DNA of 64,000 nucleotides from Streptomyces sp. NBC_00335 (GTDB taxonomy: Bacteria > Actinomycetota > Actinomycetes > Streptomycetales > Streptomycetaceae), in the NCBI RefSeq assembly GCF_036127095.1, contig NZ_CP108006.1:4827501-4891500 (forward strand). Reading direction: 5' to 3'. The position numbers were made by a program, and so were the translations under genes. This document shows positions 41,369 through 49,783 of this stretch, piece after piece (within the stretch, counting starts at the first letter, position 1; each line of letters starts with the position of its first letter). Under the pieces are notes generated by a model that was given only the letters and a program-made list of their open reading frames with translations, searched no databases and was not told the origin of the DNA.

Positions 41369-41731
41369 CCCGGCGGGGGAACTCGGGGCGGCGTCTTCCC
41401 GGACCGCCGCCCCGGAACCGGCCCCGGCCGGAGCCATGCCGAGGCCGCGGCCGGCCCGGCGGGCTCCGGCCGGGGCCCTGGGCTGCGGCCCGGCAAGCGC
41501 GGAGCCGCTGCCGGGGACCGGCCCCCGGACCCCCGCTCCTCAAACGCCGGAGGGGCTGGACTCGCCCGCCCCCGGCGGGGCTGGGTTCTGGCTGACCGAG
41601 GCCCGCAGGTTGACCGCCGGGGGTTGGGAAAACCAGCCCCTCCGGCGTTTGAGGAGCGGGGTCTGGGGCGGAGCCCCAGGAGCGGCGCCGCCCCCTGATC
41701 GCGCACCGCAAGCGAAGGCTGAAGGGACGTC
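41369..41731. other. Intergenic region with a 29-bp long inverted repeat
   Basis: No gene is visible. Besides the inverted repeat at 41531-41661 it holds GC-rich Pro/Ala-like sequence. The region sits inside the catabolic cluster and may partly separate transcription of the oxidoreductase and amidohydrolase genes. Confidence 0.5.
41531..41661. repeat. 29-bp perfect inverted repeat (common streptomycete intergenic type)
   Basis: Arms at 41531-41559 and 41633-41661, 73 bases apart, contain the core CAAACGCCGGAGGGGCTGG, a sequence frequently seen in streptomycete intergenic hairpins. It is probably a terminator or a REP-like element. Confidence 0.75.
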
Positions 41732-43471
41732 ATGCTCGACCACCTGATCAAAGGCGCCACCGTCGTGGACGGGACCGGCGCCCCGGCCCGCGTGGCCGAC
41801 GTAGGGATACGCGACGGCCGGATCGCCGTCATCGCCGAGCCCGGATCGGTCACGGAACCCGCGGCGAGCAGCGAGGACGCGACCGGCCTCGTCCTCACCC
41901 CCGGGTTCATCGATCCCCACACGCACTACGACGCCCAGCTCTTCTGGGACCCGTACGCGACCCCCTCCATGAACCACGGAGTGACCACCGTCGCGGGCGG
42001 CAACTGCGGATTCACCCTGGCCCCCCTCAACCCGGCCCGCCCGGAAGACGCCGACTACACCCGCCGCATGATGAGCAAGGTCGAGGGCATGGCGCTCAAG
42101 GCCCTCGAAGAGGGCGTCGACTGGACCTGGTCCACCTTCGGCGAGTACCTCGACGCGCTCGACGGCCGCATCGCCGTCAACGCCGGCTTCATGGTCGGCC
42201 ACTGCGCGCTGCGCCGGCACGTCATGGGCGAGGACGCCGTCGGCGGTCAGCCCACCGAAGAGCAGATGCAGGCGATGCTCGACCTGTTCCACGACGCCAT
42301 GAACGCCGGCGCCTGGGGCCTGTCGACCACCCAGTCCTCCACCCACTCCGACGGCTCCGGCGCCCCCGTCGCCTCCCGGCACGCCAAGCCCGAGGAGCTC
42401 CTCGCCCTGTCCCGCGCGGTCTCCGAGCACGAGGGCACCCAGCTCGAAGCGATCGTCGCGGGCTGCCTCGACCAGTTCGCCGACGAGGAGATCGACCTCT
42501 TCGTCGAGATGAGCGCGGCCGCCGGACGGCCCCTGAACTGGAACGTGCTCACCATCGACGCCTCCGTCCCCGAGCGCGTGCCGCGCCAGCTGATCCCCAG
42601 CGAGCGCGCCCGCAAGGCCGGCGGCCGCATCGTCGCGCTGACGATGCCGATCCTGACCCCCATGAACATGTCGCTCGGCACCTTCTGCGCCCTCAACCTC
42701 ATCCCCGGCTGGGGCGAGATCCTGGGCCTGCCCGTCCCCGAGCGCATCGCGAAGCTGCGCGACGCGGACGTGCGCGCCGAGATGCTGGTCCGCGCGGCCA
42801 GCAAGGAGGCCGGGGTCTTCCGGCGGCTGGCCAACTTCGGCCGCTACGTCATCGGCGACACCTACAGCGAGGCGAACGAGGGCCTGTCCGGCCGCGTCGT
42901 CAACGACATCGCGGCCGAACGCGGCCAGGACGCCTTCCAGTGCCTGGTGGAGATCTGCGCCAACGACGACCTGCGTACGGTGCTCTGGCCCATGCCGACC
43001 GACAACGACCCGGCGAGCTGGGCGCTGCGCGCCGAGACCTGGCAGCACGAGGACGTCATGCTCGGCGGCTCCGACGCCGGCGCCCACCTGGACCGCATGT
43101 GCGGAGCCCCGTACACGACCCGCTTCCTCGGGGACTGCCTGCGCGGCCGCAAGCTGGTGCCGCTGGAGCAGGCGGTACGGATGCTCACCGACGACCCGGC
43201 CCAGCTGTTCGGCCTGCGCGAGCGCGGCCGGATCACCGAGGGCTTCCACGCGGACCTGGTGCTCTTCGACCCGGAGCGGATCGAGGCGGGACCCGCGACG
43301 CTCGTGCACGACCTGCCCGGGGACAGCCCGCGGCTGGACGCGCGGGCGATCGGCATGGTGTCCGTACGAGTCAACGGCGTGGAGACCATCCGCGACGACG
43401 AGGTGACGGGGGCGATCCCGGGGATCGTGCTCCGTTCGGGCCGGGACACGAGGACGGTGAGCACCAAGTGA
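41732..43471 (+). CDS. N-acyl-D-amino-acid deacylase/amidohydrolase family protein
   Basis: A 579-residue amidohydrolase. The HxH metal site is in TPGFIDPHTHYDAQLFW, and NHGVTTVAGGNCGFTLAPL is characteristic of the D-aminoacylase/dihydropyrimidinase group. MEVFTYV-type residues are replaced by HVMGEDAVGG. Later segments GGSDAGAHLDRM and FGLRERGRITEGFHADLVLFD complete the fold. Such enzymes cleave N-acyl, hydantoin or similar amide bonds. It is followed, with GTGA overlap, by aldehyde dehydrogenase, so hydrolysis could feed an aldehyde oxidation. Confidence 0.88.
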   Translation: MLDHLIKGATVVDGTGAPARVADVGIRDGRIAVIAEPGSVTEPAASSEDATGLVLTPGFIDPHTHYDAQLFWDPYATPSMNHGVTTVAGGNCGFTLAPLNPARPEDADYTRRMMSKVEGMALKALEEGVDWTWSTFGEYLDALDGRIAVNAGFMVGHCALRRHVMGEDAVGGQPTEEQMQAMLDLFHDAMNAGAWGLSTTQSSTHSDGSGAPVASRHAKPEELLALSRAVSEHEGTQLEAIVAGCLDQFADEEIDLFVEMSAAAGRPLNWNVLTIDASVPERVPRQLIPSERARKAGGRIVALTMPILTPMNMSLGTFCALNLIPGWGEILGLPVPERIAKLRDADVRAEMLVRAASKEAGVFRRLANFGRYVIGDTYSEANEGLSGRVVNDIAAERGQDAFQCLVEICANDDLRTVLWPMPTDNDPASWALRAETWQHEDVMLGGSDAGAHLDRMCGAPYTTRFLGDCLRGRKLVPLEQAVRMLTDDPAQLFGLRERGRITEGFHADLVLFDPERIEAGPATLVHDLPGDSPRLDARAIGMVSVRVNGVETIRDDEVTGAIPGIVLRSGRDTRTVSTK

Positions 43472-44946
43472 GCAGCGCTACGGACGCCCCGCAGAAGCTC
43501 TACATCGGCGGCGAGTGGGTAGAGCCGTCCGGCGGGCACTACGCGGTGGTCAACCCGGCCGACGAATCCGTCGTCGGCCTGGCCCCCGAGGCCTCGCGCG
43601 GCCAGGTCGAGGACGCGGCGCGCGCCGCGGCCGCGGCCTTCGAGGGCTGGTCGCGGACGAAGCCGGAGGAGCGGGCCGCGATCCTGGACCGGGCCGCGGA
43701 CATCATCCAGCGCGAGTACGAGCCCTGGGCGGCGCTCGCCCAGGCCGAGACGGGCGCCCCCACCGGGATCGCGCGCGGCATGCAGGTCGGGGTGGGCGTG
43801 GCCCGCTTCCGCCGGTACGCGAAGGGCGCGCTGGAACCGGTCGAGCGCGGGCTGCCGCCGCAGGTCACCGAGGCGGGCCCGATGGGTGCGGCGAGCATCA
43901 TCGGCGCCCTGGAGGTGCGCCAGCCGGTCGGGGTCGTCACCTGCATCACCTCGTACAACAACCCGTGGGCCAATCCGGCGGGCAAGGTGGCCCCGGCGCT
44001 GGCCATGGGCAACACGGTCGTGGTCAAGCCGGCCCCGCAGGATCCGCTGTCGGTGTTCCGGATGGCCGAGGCCCTGCACGAGGCCGGGGTCCCGGCGGGC
44101 GTGGTGAACGTGGTCTCCGGCACCTCGGTGGAGGTCGGCGAGGCGGCCGTGGACTCCCCGGACGTGGACATGGTGTCCTTCACCGGCTCCACGGGCGTCG
44201 GGCAGCGCATCGCCGAGGTCTGCGGCCGCACGATGAAGCGGCAGCTGATGGAGCTGGGCGGCAAGGGGGCGGCGATCGTCCTCGCGGACGCCGACCTGGA
44301 CGCGGCGGTGATGGGGATCGGCACCACCTTCTCCTTCTACTCCGGGCAGATCTGCACGGCTCCGACCCGGGTGATCGTCCACCGGTCGGTGTACGAGCAG
44401 CTGGTGGAGAAGCTGCAGGGCTACCTGGCCTTCATGAAGGTCGGGGATCCGGCGGTGCGCGGCACGGTGGTGGGCCCGGTCATCTCGGCGGCGCACCGGG
44501 ACCGCGTGGAGTCGTACATCGAGCTGGGCAAGAAGGAGGGTGCCCGGGTCGCCTTCGGCGGCGAGCGCCCGGTGGTGGGTACGGAGGGCAAGGGTTTCTA
44601 CGTGGCCCCGACGCTGCTCGTCGACTGCACGAACGACATGCGCGTGGTCCGCGAGGAGATCTTCGGGCCGGTCGTGGTGGTGGTCCCCTTCGACGGGGAT
44701 GAGGACGAGGCGGTGGCGCTGGCCAACGACAGCGACTTCGGCCTGATCAGCTACGTGTGGTCCGCGGACGCGGCGCGCGCGTTCCGGGTGGCGCGGCGGC
44801 TGCGGGCGGGCGGGGTCGGTGTGAACACCATCGGGCGGAACATGGAGGCGCCGTTCGGCGGCTTCAAGCGGTCCGGTGTGGGGCGGGACGTGGGCTCGTA
44901 CGCACTGCACGCCTACAGCGAGATGCAGTCGATCGTCTGGGCTTGA
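43468..44946 (+). CDS. Aldehyde dehydrogenase family protein
   Basis: A 492-residue ALDH. The catalytic nucleophile is C296 (SGQICTAPTR), the general base E262 (MELGGKGA), and the cofactor loop SFTGSTGVGQ. YNNPWANPAGKVAPALAMGN is the usual oxyanion segment. GTG 43468 overlaps the deacylase stop by four bases. Residues 1-8 are variable. It oxidises an aldehyde to the acid with NAD(P)+, presumably from the same substrate as the upstream enzymes. Confidence 0.93.
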   Translation: MSSATDAPQKLYIGGEWVEPSGGHYAVVNPADESVVGLAPEASRGQVEDAARAAAAAFEGWSRTKPEERAAILDRAADIIQREYEPWAALAQAETGAPTGIARGMQVGVGVARFRRYAKGALEPVERGLPPQVTEAGPMGAASIIGALEVRQPVGVVTCITSYNNPWANPAGKVAPALAMGNTVVVKPAPQDPLSVFRMAEALHEAGVPAGVVNVVSGTSVEVGEAAVDSPDVDMVSFTGSTGVGQRIAEVCGRTMKRQLMELGGKGAAIVLADADLDAAVMGIGTTFSFYSGQICTAPTRVIVHRSVYEQLVEKLQGYLAFMKVGDPAVRGTVVGPVISAAHRDRVESYIELGKKEGARVAFGGERPVVGTEGKGFYVAPTLLVDCTNDMRVVREEIFGPVVVVVPFDGDEDEAVALANDSDFGLISYVWSADAARAFRVARRLRAGGVGVNTIGRNMEAPFGGFKRSGVGRDVGSYALHAYSEMQSIVWA

Positions 44947-45177
44947 CCAAAAGTTGACCTGGAAAGTTTGAAACCGGCCAAAACGGACAGTGCTGCGGTT
45001 TCCGCATAGTGAAATTAAAGGTCCAGGCCTGCCGAAACGATGATCGGCGGGCCTGTGAACCTTGTATTACATCCTCGTGAAGACTCCAACTCTCAGGATT
45101 CCAAGGACTTTGGACGCGTGTGGATCCGGACTTCAGTCCTCCAGATGTGGAAAACGCAGCGTCTAACGTCCTGACGT

Positions 45178-46758
45178 ATGACACAGCTGGACGTCCGGCC
45201 CCAGGCCGGAGACACGGTAGGCGGAGCCACCCCCCAGGGTGGCTCCGATGGTGACGTGCGCGGCAAGGGCCTCGGCAAGGGCTCCGTCGGCCTCGTGGGA
45301 AGCGCCGTCATCGGCATCTCCACCGTCGCCCCGGTCTACTGCCTGACCTCGACCCTCGGCTCCACCGCCGGTGAAGTCGGGATGCAGATGCCGGCGATCT
45401 TCCTGGCCGGGTTCCTCCCGATGCTGCTGGTCGCCTTCGCGTACCGCGAGCTCAACAAGGCCATGCCGGACTGCGGCACCTCCTTCACCTGGACCGTGAA
45501 GGCCTTCGGCCCGCGGATCGGCTGGATGTGCGGCTGGGGCCTGGTGATCGCCACGATCATCGTGCTCTCCAACCTGGCCGGCGTCGCCACCTCCTACTTC
45601 TGGCTGCTGGCCGGCGAGGTCACGGGCAACGATGCGATCGCCGCCCTGGACGACAACAAGCTCGTCCACATCGTCACCTGCCTCACCCTCATCGCCGCCG
45701 CGACCGCCATCAGCTACCGCGGCATGACGGCCACCAAGGGCGTCCAGTACGCGCTCGTCGGCCTCCAGCTCGCCGTCCTCGCCATCTTCGTGGCGATGGC
45801 CTTCCAGAAGGCCTCGGCGGGCACCTTCGACACCGGCCTGGACTTCTCCTGGTCCTGGATGAACCCCTTCGCGGTCGAGTCCATGGCGGCCTTCACCGCC
45901 GGACTCTCGCTCTCGATCTTCATGTACTGGGGCTGGGACGCCTGCCTGGCCACCAACGAGGAGACCACCGGCTCCACCAAGACCCCCGGCCGCGCCTCGC
46001 TCATCGCGATGGTCGTCCTCGTCGGCTCGTACCTGGCCACCGGCATCGCCGCCCAGATGGCCGTCGGCTCCGGCGGCGAAGGCCTCGGCCTCGCCAACGA
46101 GGAGACCTCCGGCAACGTCTTCGCCGCCCTCGCCGGCCCGGTCATGGGCCCGATGCTCGGCGTCCTGCTCTTCATCGCGGTCCTGGCCTCCGCCGCCGCC
46201 TCCCTGCAGACCACCTTCATCCCGGTGGCCCGCACGGTCCTGGCCATGTCCACGTACGAGGCGCTGCCGCCCTCCTACGCCAAGGTCCACCCGAAGTTCA
46301 AGACCCCCGGCCGCGCCACGATCATGGCGGGCGTCGCCACCGGCGTCTTCTACACGGTGATGACCCTGGTCAGCGAGAACGTCCTGACCGACACGATCTT
46401 CGCGCTCGGCCTGATGATCTGCTTCTACTACTCGCTGACGGCCTTCGCCTGCGTCTGGTACTTCCGCGGCGACCTGCGCAAGTCCGCCCGCGACCTGTTC
46501 TTCAAGGGCGTCTTCCCGGTCCTGGGCGGCGTGCTGCTGGCCTCGGTCTTCTTCAAGACCCTGTACGACGCGTGGGACCCCTCCTACGGCTCCGGCTCCA
46601 CGCTCCCCGGCCTCGACGTCGGCAACGTCTTCGTCATCGGCGTCGGCCTGCTGGCCCTCGGCCTGGTCGTCATGTTCATCACCGAACGCCGCAGCCCCGC
46701 CTTCTTCCGCGGTGAGGTCCTGACGAAGTCCACCCCGTCCCTGGTGGTCGAGGACTGA
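45178..46758 (+). CDS. APC family amino-acid permease
   Basis: A 526-residue transporter with about twelve predicted membrane helices. SAVIGISTVAPVYCLTSTLG is the unwound first helix of LeuT-fold amino-acid permeases, with later MYWGWDACLATNEETTGSTK and LASAAASLQTTFIPVARTVLAMS. TAACGT (45164-45169) just before ATG 45178 and the lack of a ribosome-binding site suggest a leaderless mRNA. Its position after the deacylase-ALDH operon suggests it imports that pathway's substrate or an amine/amino acid. A strong terminator follows. Confidence 0.9.
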   Translation: MTQLDVRPQAGDTVGGATPQGGSDGDVRGKGLGKGSVGLVGSAVIGISTVAPVYCLTSTLGSTAGEVGMQMPAIFLAGFLPMLLVAFAYRELNKAMPDCGTSFTWTVKAFGPRIGWMCGWGLVIATIIVLSNLAGVATSYFWLLAGEVTGNDAIAALDDNKLVHIVTCLTLIAAATAISYRGMTATKGVQYALVGLQLAVLAIFVAMAFQKASAGTFDTGLDFSWSWMNPFAVESMAAFTAGLSLSIFMYWGWDACLATNEETTGSTKTPGRASLIAMVVLVGSYLATGIAAQMAVGSGGEGLGLANEETSGNVFAALAGPVMGPMLGVLLFIAVLASAAASLQTTFIPVARTVLAMSTYEALPPSYAKVHPKFKTPGRATIMAGVATGVFYTVMTLVSENVLTDTIFALGLMICFYYSLTAFACVWYFRGDLRKSARDLFFKGVFPVLGGVLLASVFFKTLYDAWDPSYGSGSTLPGLDVGNVFVIGVGLLALGLVVMFITERRSPAFFRGEVLTKSTPSLVVED

Positions 46759-46807
46759 CCCCAGACCCCGGGGGGCCCGGCGCCCCCACCCTCCCGCTGT
46801 GTCATGC

Positions 46808-46853
46808 ACGCCCGCGGCCCCGGATCGATCCTCCGATCCGGGGCCGCGGGCGT
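46808..46853. terminator. 20-bp perfect hairpin terminator
   Basis: Arms 46808-46827 and 46834-46853 pair without mismatch around a six-base loop, 50 bases after the permease stop. One of the strongest terminators in the window. Confidence 0.8.
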
Positions 46854-46861
46854 TGTCGGCC

Positions 46862-46957
46862 GAGGGTGTCCTGCTCGTCGCCGAACTCGGCGACGATCTT
46901 GAGCTTGCCGCCGAGGGCGCGTACGTAGGCGGCGAGGGCGGGTGGGGTCGGGCGGTA
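46862..46957 (-). pseudogene. Fragment of an XRE/HigA-type antitoxin
   Basis: A minus-strand frame reads LAAYVRALGGKLKIVAEFGDEQ, which is the C-terminal end of HigA/XRE-type antitoxins (LRSYVEALGGRLEIVADFGDE). The N-terminal helix-turn-helix, start and toxin partner are missing, and the reading frame runs into non-coding DNA. A remnant of a lost toxin-antitoxin locus. Confidence 0.6.
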
Positions 46958-46988
46958 ACTCGGGGTCGGGCGAGTCGTTGGGCCGGGC

Positions 46989-47285
46989 ATGAACACCATC
47001 AAGCGCAGCCTCGCCGCCCTTGTCCTGTCCGGAGGAGCCGCCCTCGCCCTCTGCCCCGCCGTCGCGCACGCCGCCGACGAGCCCGCCATCCAGGGGCCCC
47101 CGATCACCCAGCGCGTCGGCGAGATCGTCGACCACCCCGGTGGCGCCGTCAAGGACGCGAAGACGGCGGTGGAGATCACCGCCTCGGCCGCCGGTTCCGC
47201 GTCGAAGGCGACCGACGCCTCCCTCGGCGGAACCGGCACCGCGCTGTCGTCCGGGCTGCCGAAGGCGCCGAAGGTGCGGGCCTGA
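46989..47285 (+). CDS. Small secreted protein of unknown function
   Basis: A 98-residue protein. Residues 1-28 are a signal peptide (LAALVLSGGAALALCPAVAHA-ADE, in parts). The mature 70 residues are rich in Ala, Gly, Ser and Lys (DHPGGAVKDAKTAVEITASA, SLGGTGTALSSGLPKAPKV) and have no cysteine. It may be a cell-surface or spore-coat peptide; the composition resembles small exported streptomycete proteins with no known role. It is monocistronic and convergent with the reductase pair. Confidence 0.7.
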   Translation: MNTIKRSLAALVLSGGAALALCPAVAHAADEPAIQGPPITQRVGEIVDHPGGAVKDAKTAVEITASAAGSASKATDASLGGTGTALSSGLPKAPKVRA

Positions 47286-47312
47286 GGGCTTGGGCGCCTG
47301 CGCGTCTGAGGT

Positions 47313-47816
47313 TCAGGCGGCGGTATGGGTGGCCGTACGGGTGGCCGTACGGGTGACCAGGACCAGCGGGATCTCGCGGCCGGACGTCCGGGCGGCCGCG
47401 CCCCGGTAAGCCGCGTACGAAGGCATCGCGGCCACCACCACCGGCCACAGCCGCTCCGCCTCCGCCGGGGTCGCGGGGCGGGCGAGCGCCGGGAAGCTCT
47501 CCGTGGCGACCTGGAGCGTGACGGCCGGGTCGGCGCTCAGGTTCAGGTACCAGGCCGGGTGCTGCCCGGCCCCCGCGTTGGATGCCGTGAGGACGTACGA
47601 GTCCCCATCGGCCACGTAGGCCAGCGCCGTGCGCCGCAGCACCCCGGAGCGGCGCCCCCGCGTGGTCAGCAGCAGATCGCGGATCCCGGGGCGCGGTACC
47701 CCGCCGGTCTCCTCGAAGTGGCGGATGTGGTCCGCCACCCAGGGGTTCGGGCTGTCGGTGGGGGCCGCGGGATGCGGGGTGGCGGCCGGGGTTGTTGGGG
47801 CCTGGGTCGCGGTCAT
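47313..47816 (-). CDS. Ddn-like deazaflavin-dependent nitroreductase family protein
   Basis: A 167-residue protein with the split-barrel pattern LLLTTRGRRSGVLRRTALAYVADGDSYVLTASNAGAGQHPAWYLNL, read in pieces, typical of F420-dependent Ddn/FDOR-A quinone reductases. The first 20 residues are a Thr/Ala/Pro tail. F420H2 is made in this organism, as fbiC is at 62.4 kb. ATG 47816 overlaps the upstream gene stop by four bases. Likely role: quinone or xenobiotic reduction. Confidence 0.85.
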   Translation of the reverse strand: MTATQAPTTPAATPHPAAPTDSPNPWVADHIRHFEETGGVPRPGIRDLLLTTRGRRSGVLRRTALAYVADGDSYVLTASNAGAGQHPAWYLNLSADPAVTLQVATESFPALARPATPAEAERLWPVVVAAMPSYAAYRGAAARTSGREIPLVLVTRTATRTATHTAA

Positions 47817-48439
47817 GCCCCCGTCACCCCCGCGTGGGTGCGGTGCACGGTCGGGGCCAGGACCTCGTCCAGGACGGCCCGGGCGAAGTCCGCGTGCGGG
47901 ATGCGGGCCCCGGCGTCGGCGGGAGCGAAGGCGTAGCCGCCACCGGGCCCCGTCCCCGCGGGGGAGAAGTCGCCGGAGGGGCTCAGCACCGCCCAGTCCA
48001 GGCCCGCCGGGGCGGCCGCCCGCAGCGCCTCGGTGCCGGCGCCGTGGCCGACGTAGAACTCCCGCCACTCCTGCGGGTAGCCCGGGGTGTCCATCAGCAG
48101 CGCCCCGGAGTCGGTGGGCAGCACGGACGCCAGCCCGACGGAGACCAGGCGCCGCACCCCGGCCCCGCCCAGCCCCGCCGCCAGCGCGCGGGCGGCCGCC
48201 GGGAAGAACTCGCCCGGGGCGGCCCCCGTGTCGTACACCGCCGCCACCGCCGCGTCGTGCCCGGCGGAGAGCCGCGCCACGTCAGCCGCCGAGGTGACGT
48301 CCCCGTCCCCGCGGCCGGCCTCGGTCACCTCGTGGCCCCGGGCCCGGGCCTCGGCTACGACTGCCCGGCCGACGCGGCCACCCGCGCCGAAGACGATGAT
48401 CTTGCTCTGTCCGATCCCCTGAATCCCCTGGTTCGTCAT
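47813..48439 (-). CDS. NAD(P)-binding NmrA-like protein
   Basis: A 208-residue Rossmann protein: KIIVFGAGGRVGRAVVAEARARGHEV carries the GxGGxxG cofactor loop and the fold resembles NmrA/atypical SDR proteins, with a conserved ALLMDTPGYP loop. The catalytic YxxxK is absent, so it may sense redox state or act as a reductase on a small substrate. ATG 48439 heads a two-gene operon with the Ddn-like gene and is divergent from the HxlR regulator. Confidence 0.8.
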   Translation of the reverse strand: MTNQGIQGIGQSKIIVFGAGGRVGRAVVAEARARGHEVTEAGRGDGDVTSAADVARLSAGHDAAVAAVYDTGAAPGEFFPAAARALAAGLGGAGVRRLVSVGLASVLPTDSGALLMDTPGYPQEWREFYVGHGAGTEALRAAAPAGLDWAVLSPSGDFSPAGTGPGGGYAFAPADAGARIPHADFARAVLDEVLAPTVHRTHAGVTGA

Positions 48440-48468
48440 GCCACGGACCCTAGGGGGAGGGGTGGTTA

Positions 48469-48476
48469 CCGATCGG
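48469..48476. promoter_or_regulatory. CCGATCGG palindrome in the divergent promoter, HxlR operator candidate
   Basis: The sequence TTACCGATCGGATACC surrounds the 8-bp palindrome, with further TACCG repeats at 48477-48489. It lies 22-29 bases upstream of the HxlR gene and 29-36 bases upstream of the NmrA-like gene, suitable to control both. Confidence 0.45.
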
Positions 48477-48498
48477 ATACCGGCCTACCGTGTGGATC

Positions 48499-48945
48499 AT
48501 GACCGAGAAGCAGCCGCCGTCTCCTGCACCCCTCGACCCCGAGATGTTCGACCCCGTGTGCCCCTCGCCCCTGGTGCCGTTCCGGATCGGTGACAAGTGG
48601 GCCACGCTGATCCTGCGCTGCCTCCAGGACGGCCCCCGCCGCTTCTCGGAGCTCAAGGTCCCGTTGCGCGAGATCACCGCCAAGTCCCTCACCCAGTCCC
48701 TGCGCGGGCTGGAGCGCGACGGCTTCGTGGCGCGCAGGGAGTACGAGACCCCGGCCCGCCGGGTCGAGTACGCCCTCACCCCGCTCGGCCGGGGACTGCT
48801 GGGCCCCTTGGACGCGGCGTGCGAGTGGACGCGGGAGCACTGGGACGAACTGCTCGATGCCCAGGAGGCGGGGGTGGGGGCCGCTCCGAGGGTGGTGGGG
48901 CCGGCGGGGCAGGATGGGCCGGCGCGCGGGAGCCGCTCGCGCTGA
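48499..48945 (+). CDS. HxlR family transcriptional regulator
   Basis: A 148-residue regulator with the HxlR signature DPVCPSPLVPFRIGDKWATLILRCLQDGPRRFSEL (winged helix around residues 20-90), the single Cys near residue 19 sometimes serving as a redox sensor. ATG 48499 is used; upstream GTG 48490 in frame lacks a ribosome-binding site. It is divergent from the NmrA-Ddn operon, which it probably represses or activates in response to quinones, aldehydes or oxidants. Confidence 0.9.
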   Translation: MTEKQPPSPAPLDPEMFDPVCPSPLVPFRIGDKWATLILRCLQDGPRRFSELKVPLREITAKSLTQSLRGLERDGFVARREYETPARRVEYALTPLGRGLLGPLDAACEWTREHWDELLDAQEAGVGAAPRVVGPAGQDGPARGSRSR

Positions 48946-48988
48946 TTTCTGGGCGGTCCCTCCCGACGGGGGCGTCGTTGGGCAGAAC

Positions 48989-49783
48989 ATGATCCTCTGG
49001 TTGCTCAATCACCTCAGCACGTTCTTCCTCGGCGTCCTCCTCGTCGGCGGCTTCGTCGCCCTCGCCATCGGCGGCAGCCTGGCCGCACGCCGCCGCTTCC
49101 CGCACCTCGCGGACGGCGACCACAACGAGATGGTCGGGGTGGCCCTCGGGATGTTCGGCGCGATCTACGGCATCATCCTCGCCTTCGTCGTCGTCACCCT
49201 GTGGACGCAACTGGAGAACACCCAGACCATCGTGGCGACCGAGGCCACCGATCTGGCCCTGGTCGTCCGCAGCGCGGAGGCGTTCCCGCCGGCCGAACGC
49301 GCCCGCGTGGACCGGGCGGTGGGGGACTACGTCCACGCCGTCGTCGAGATCCAGTGGCCCCTCATGCGCGAGGGCCGGCCCAGCTACGAGGCCACCGCCG
49401 ACCAGACGCACGCCCTGTACACGGCGCTCCAGGCCTACGAGCCCTCCGGCCCCCGGAGCGAGACCTTCTACGCGGAGGCCGTCGGCCGCCTCAACGACGT
49501 GGCCGCACAGCGCCGGGCGCGCGTGACGATGGCCGAGACCTCACTGCCGCCGCTGCTCCAAGTGCTGGTGTACGGAGGCGCGTTCGTGATCCTCCCGCTC
49601 ACCTTTCTCTTCGGGCTGCGGAGCCTGAAGATGCAGCTGCTGTTCGTCTCGGCGGTGGCGGGACTGATCGGCTTCAGCCTGCTGCTGGTGATGGCCCTCG
49701 ACCGGCCCTTCGCCGGGGAACTGAGCGTGAGCGCGGCCCCGTTCAGGGAAGCGGCGCTGGCGCAGTTCTGGCCGCAGGGCTAG
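48989..49783 (+). CDS. DUF4239-type bestrophin-like membrane protein
   Basis: A 264-residue protein with four predicted helices: residues 8-30, 45-65 (GVALGMFGAIYGIILAFVVV), 185-208 and 213-233. Between them is a large helical domain with ERARVDRAVGDYVHAVVEIQ. This matches the DUF4239 family, of unknown role and distantly likened to bestrophins. Its stop overlaps that of the convergent GNAT gene. Confidence 0.82.
   Translation: MILWLLNHLSTFFLGVLLVGGFVALAIGGSLAARRRFPHLADGDHNEMVGVALGMFGAIYGIILAFVVVTLWTQLENTQTIVATEATDLALVVRSAEAFPPAERARVDRAVGDYVHAVVEIQWPLMREGRPSYEATADQTHALYTALQAYEPSGPRSETFYAEAVGRLNDVAAQRRARVTMAETSLPPLLQVLVYGGAFVILPLTFLFGLRSLKMQLLFVSAVAGLIGFSLLLVMALDRPFAGELSVSAAPFREAALAQFWPQG

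Noticed and set aside
44947..45177. Additional operator of the CTGACG family upstream of the permease
   Set aside because: TCCTGACGTATGAC has only one arm; the second CGTCAG arm is absent.
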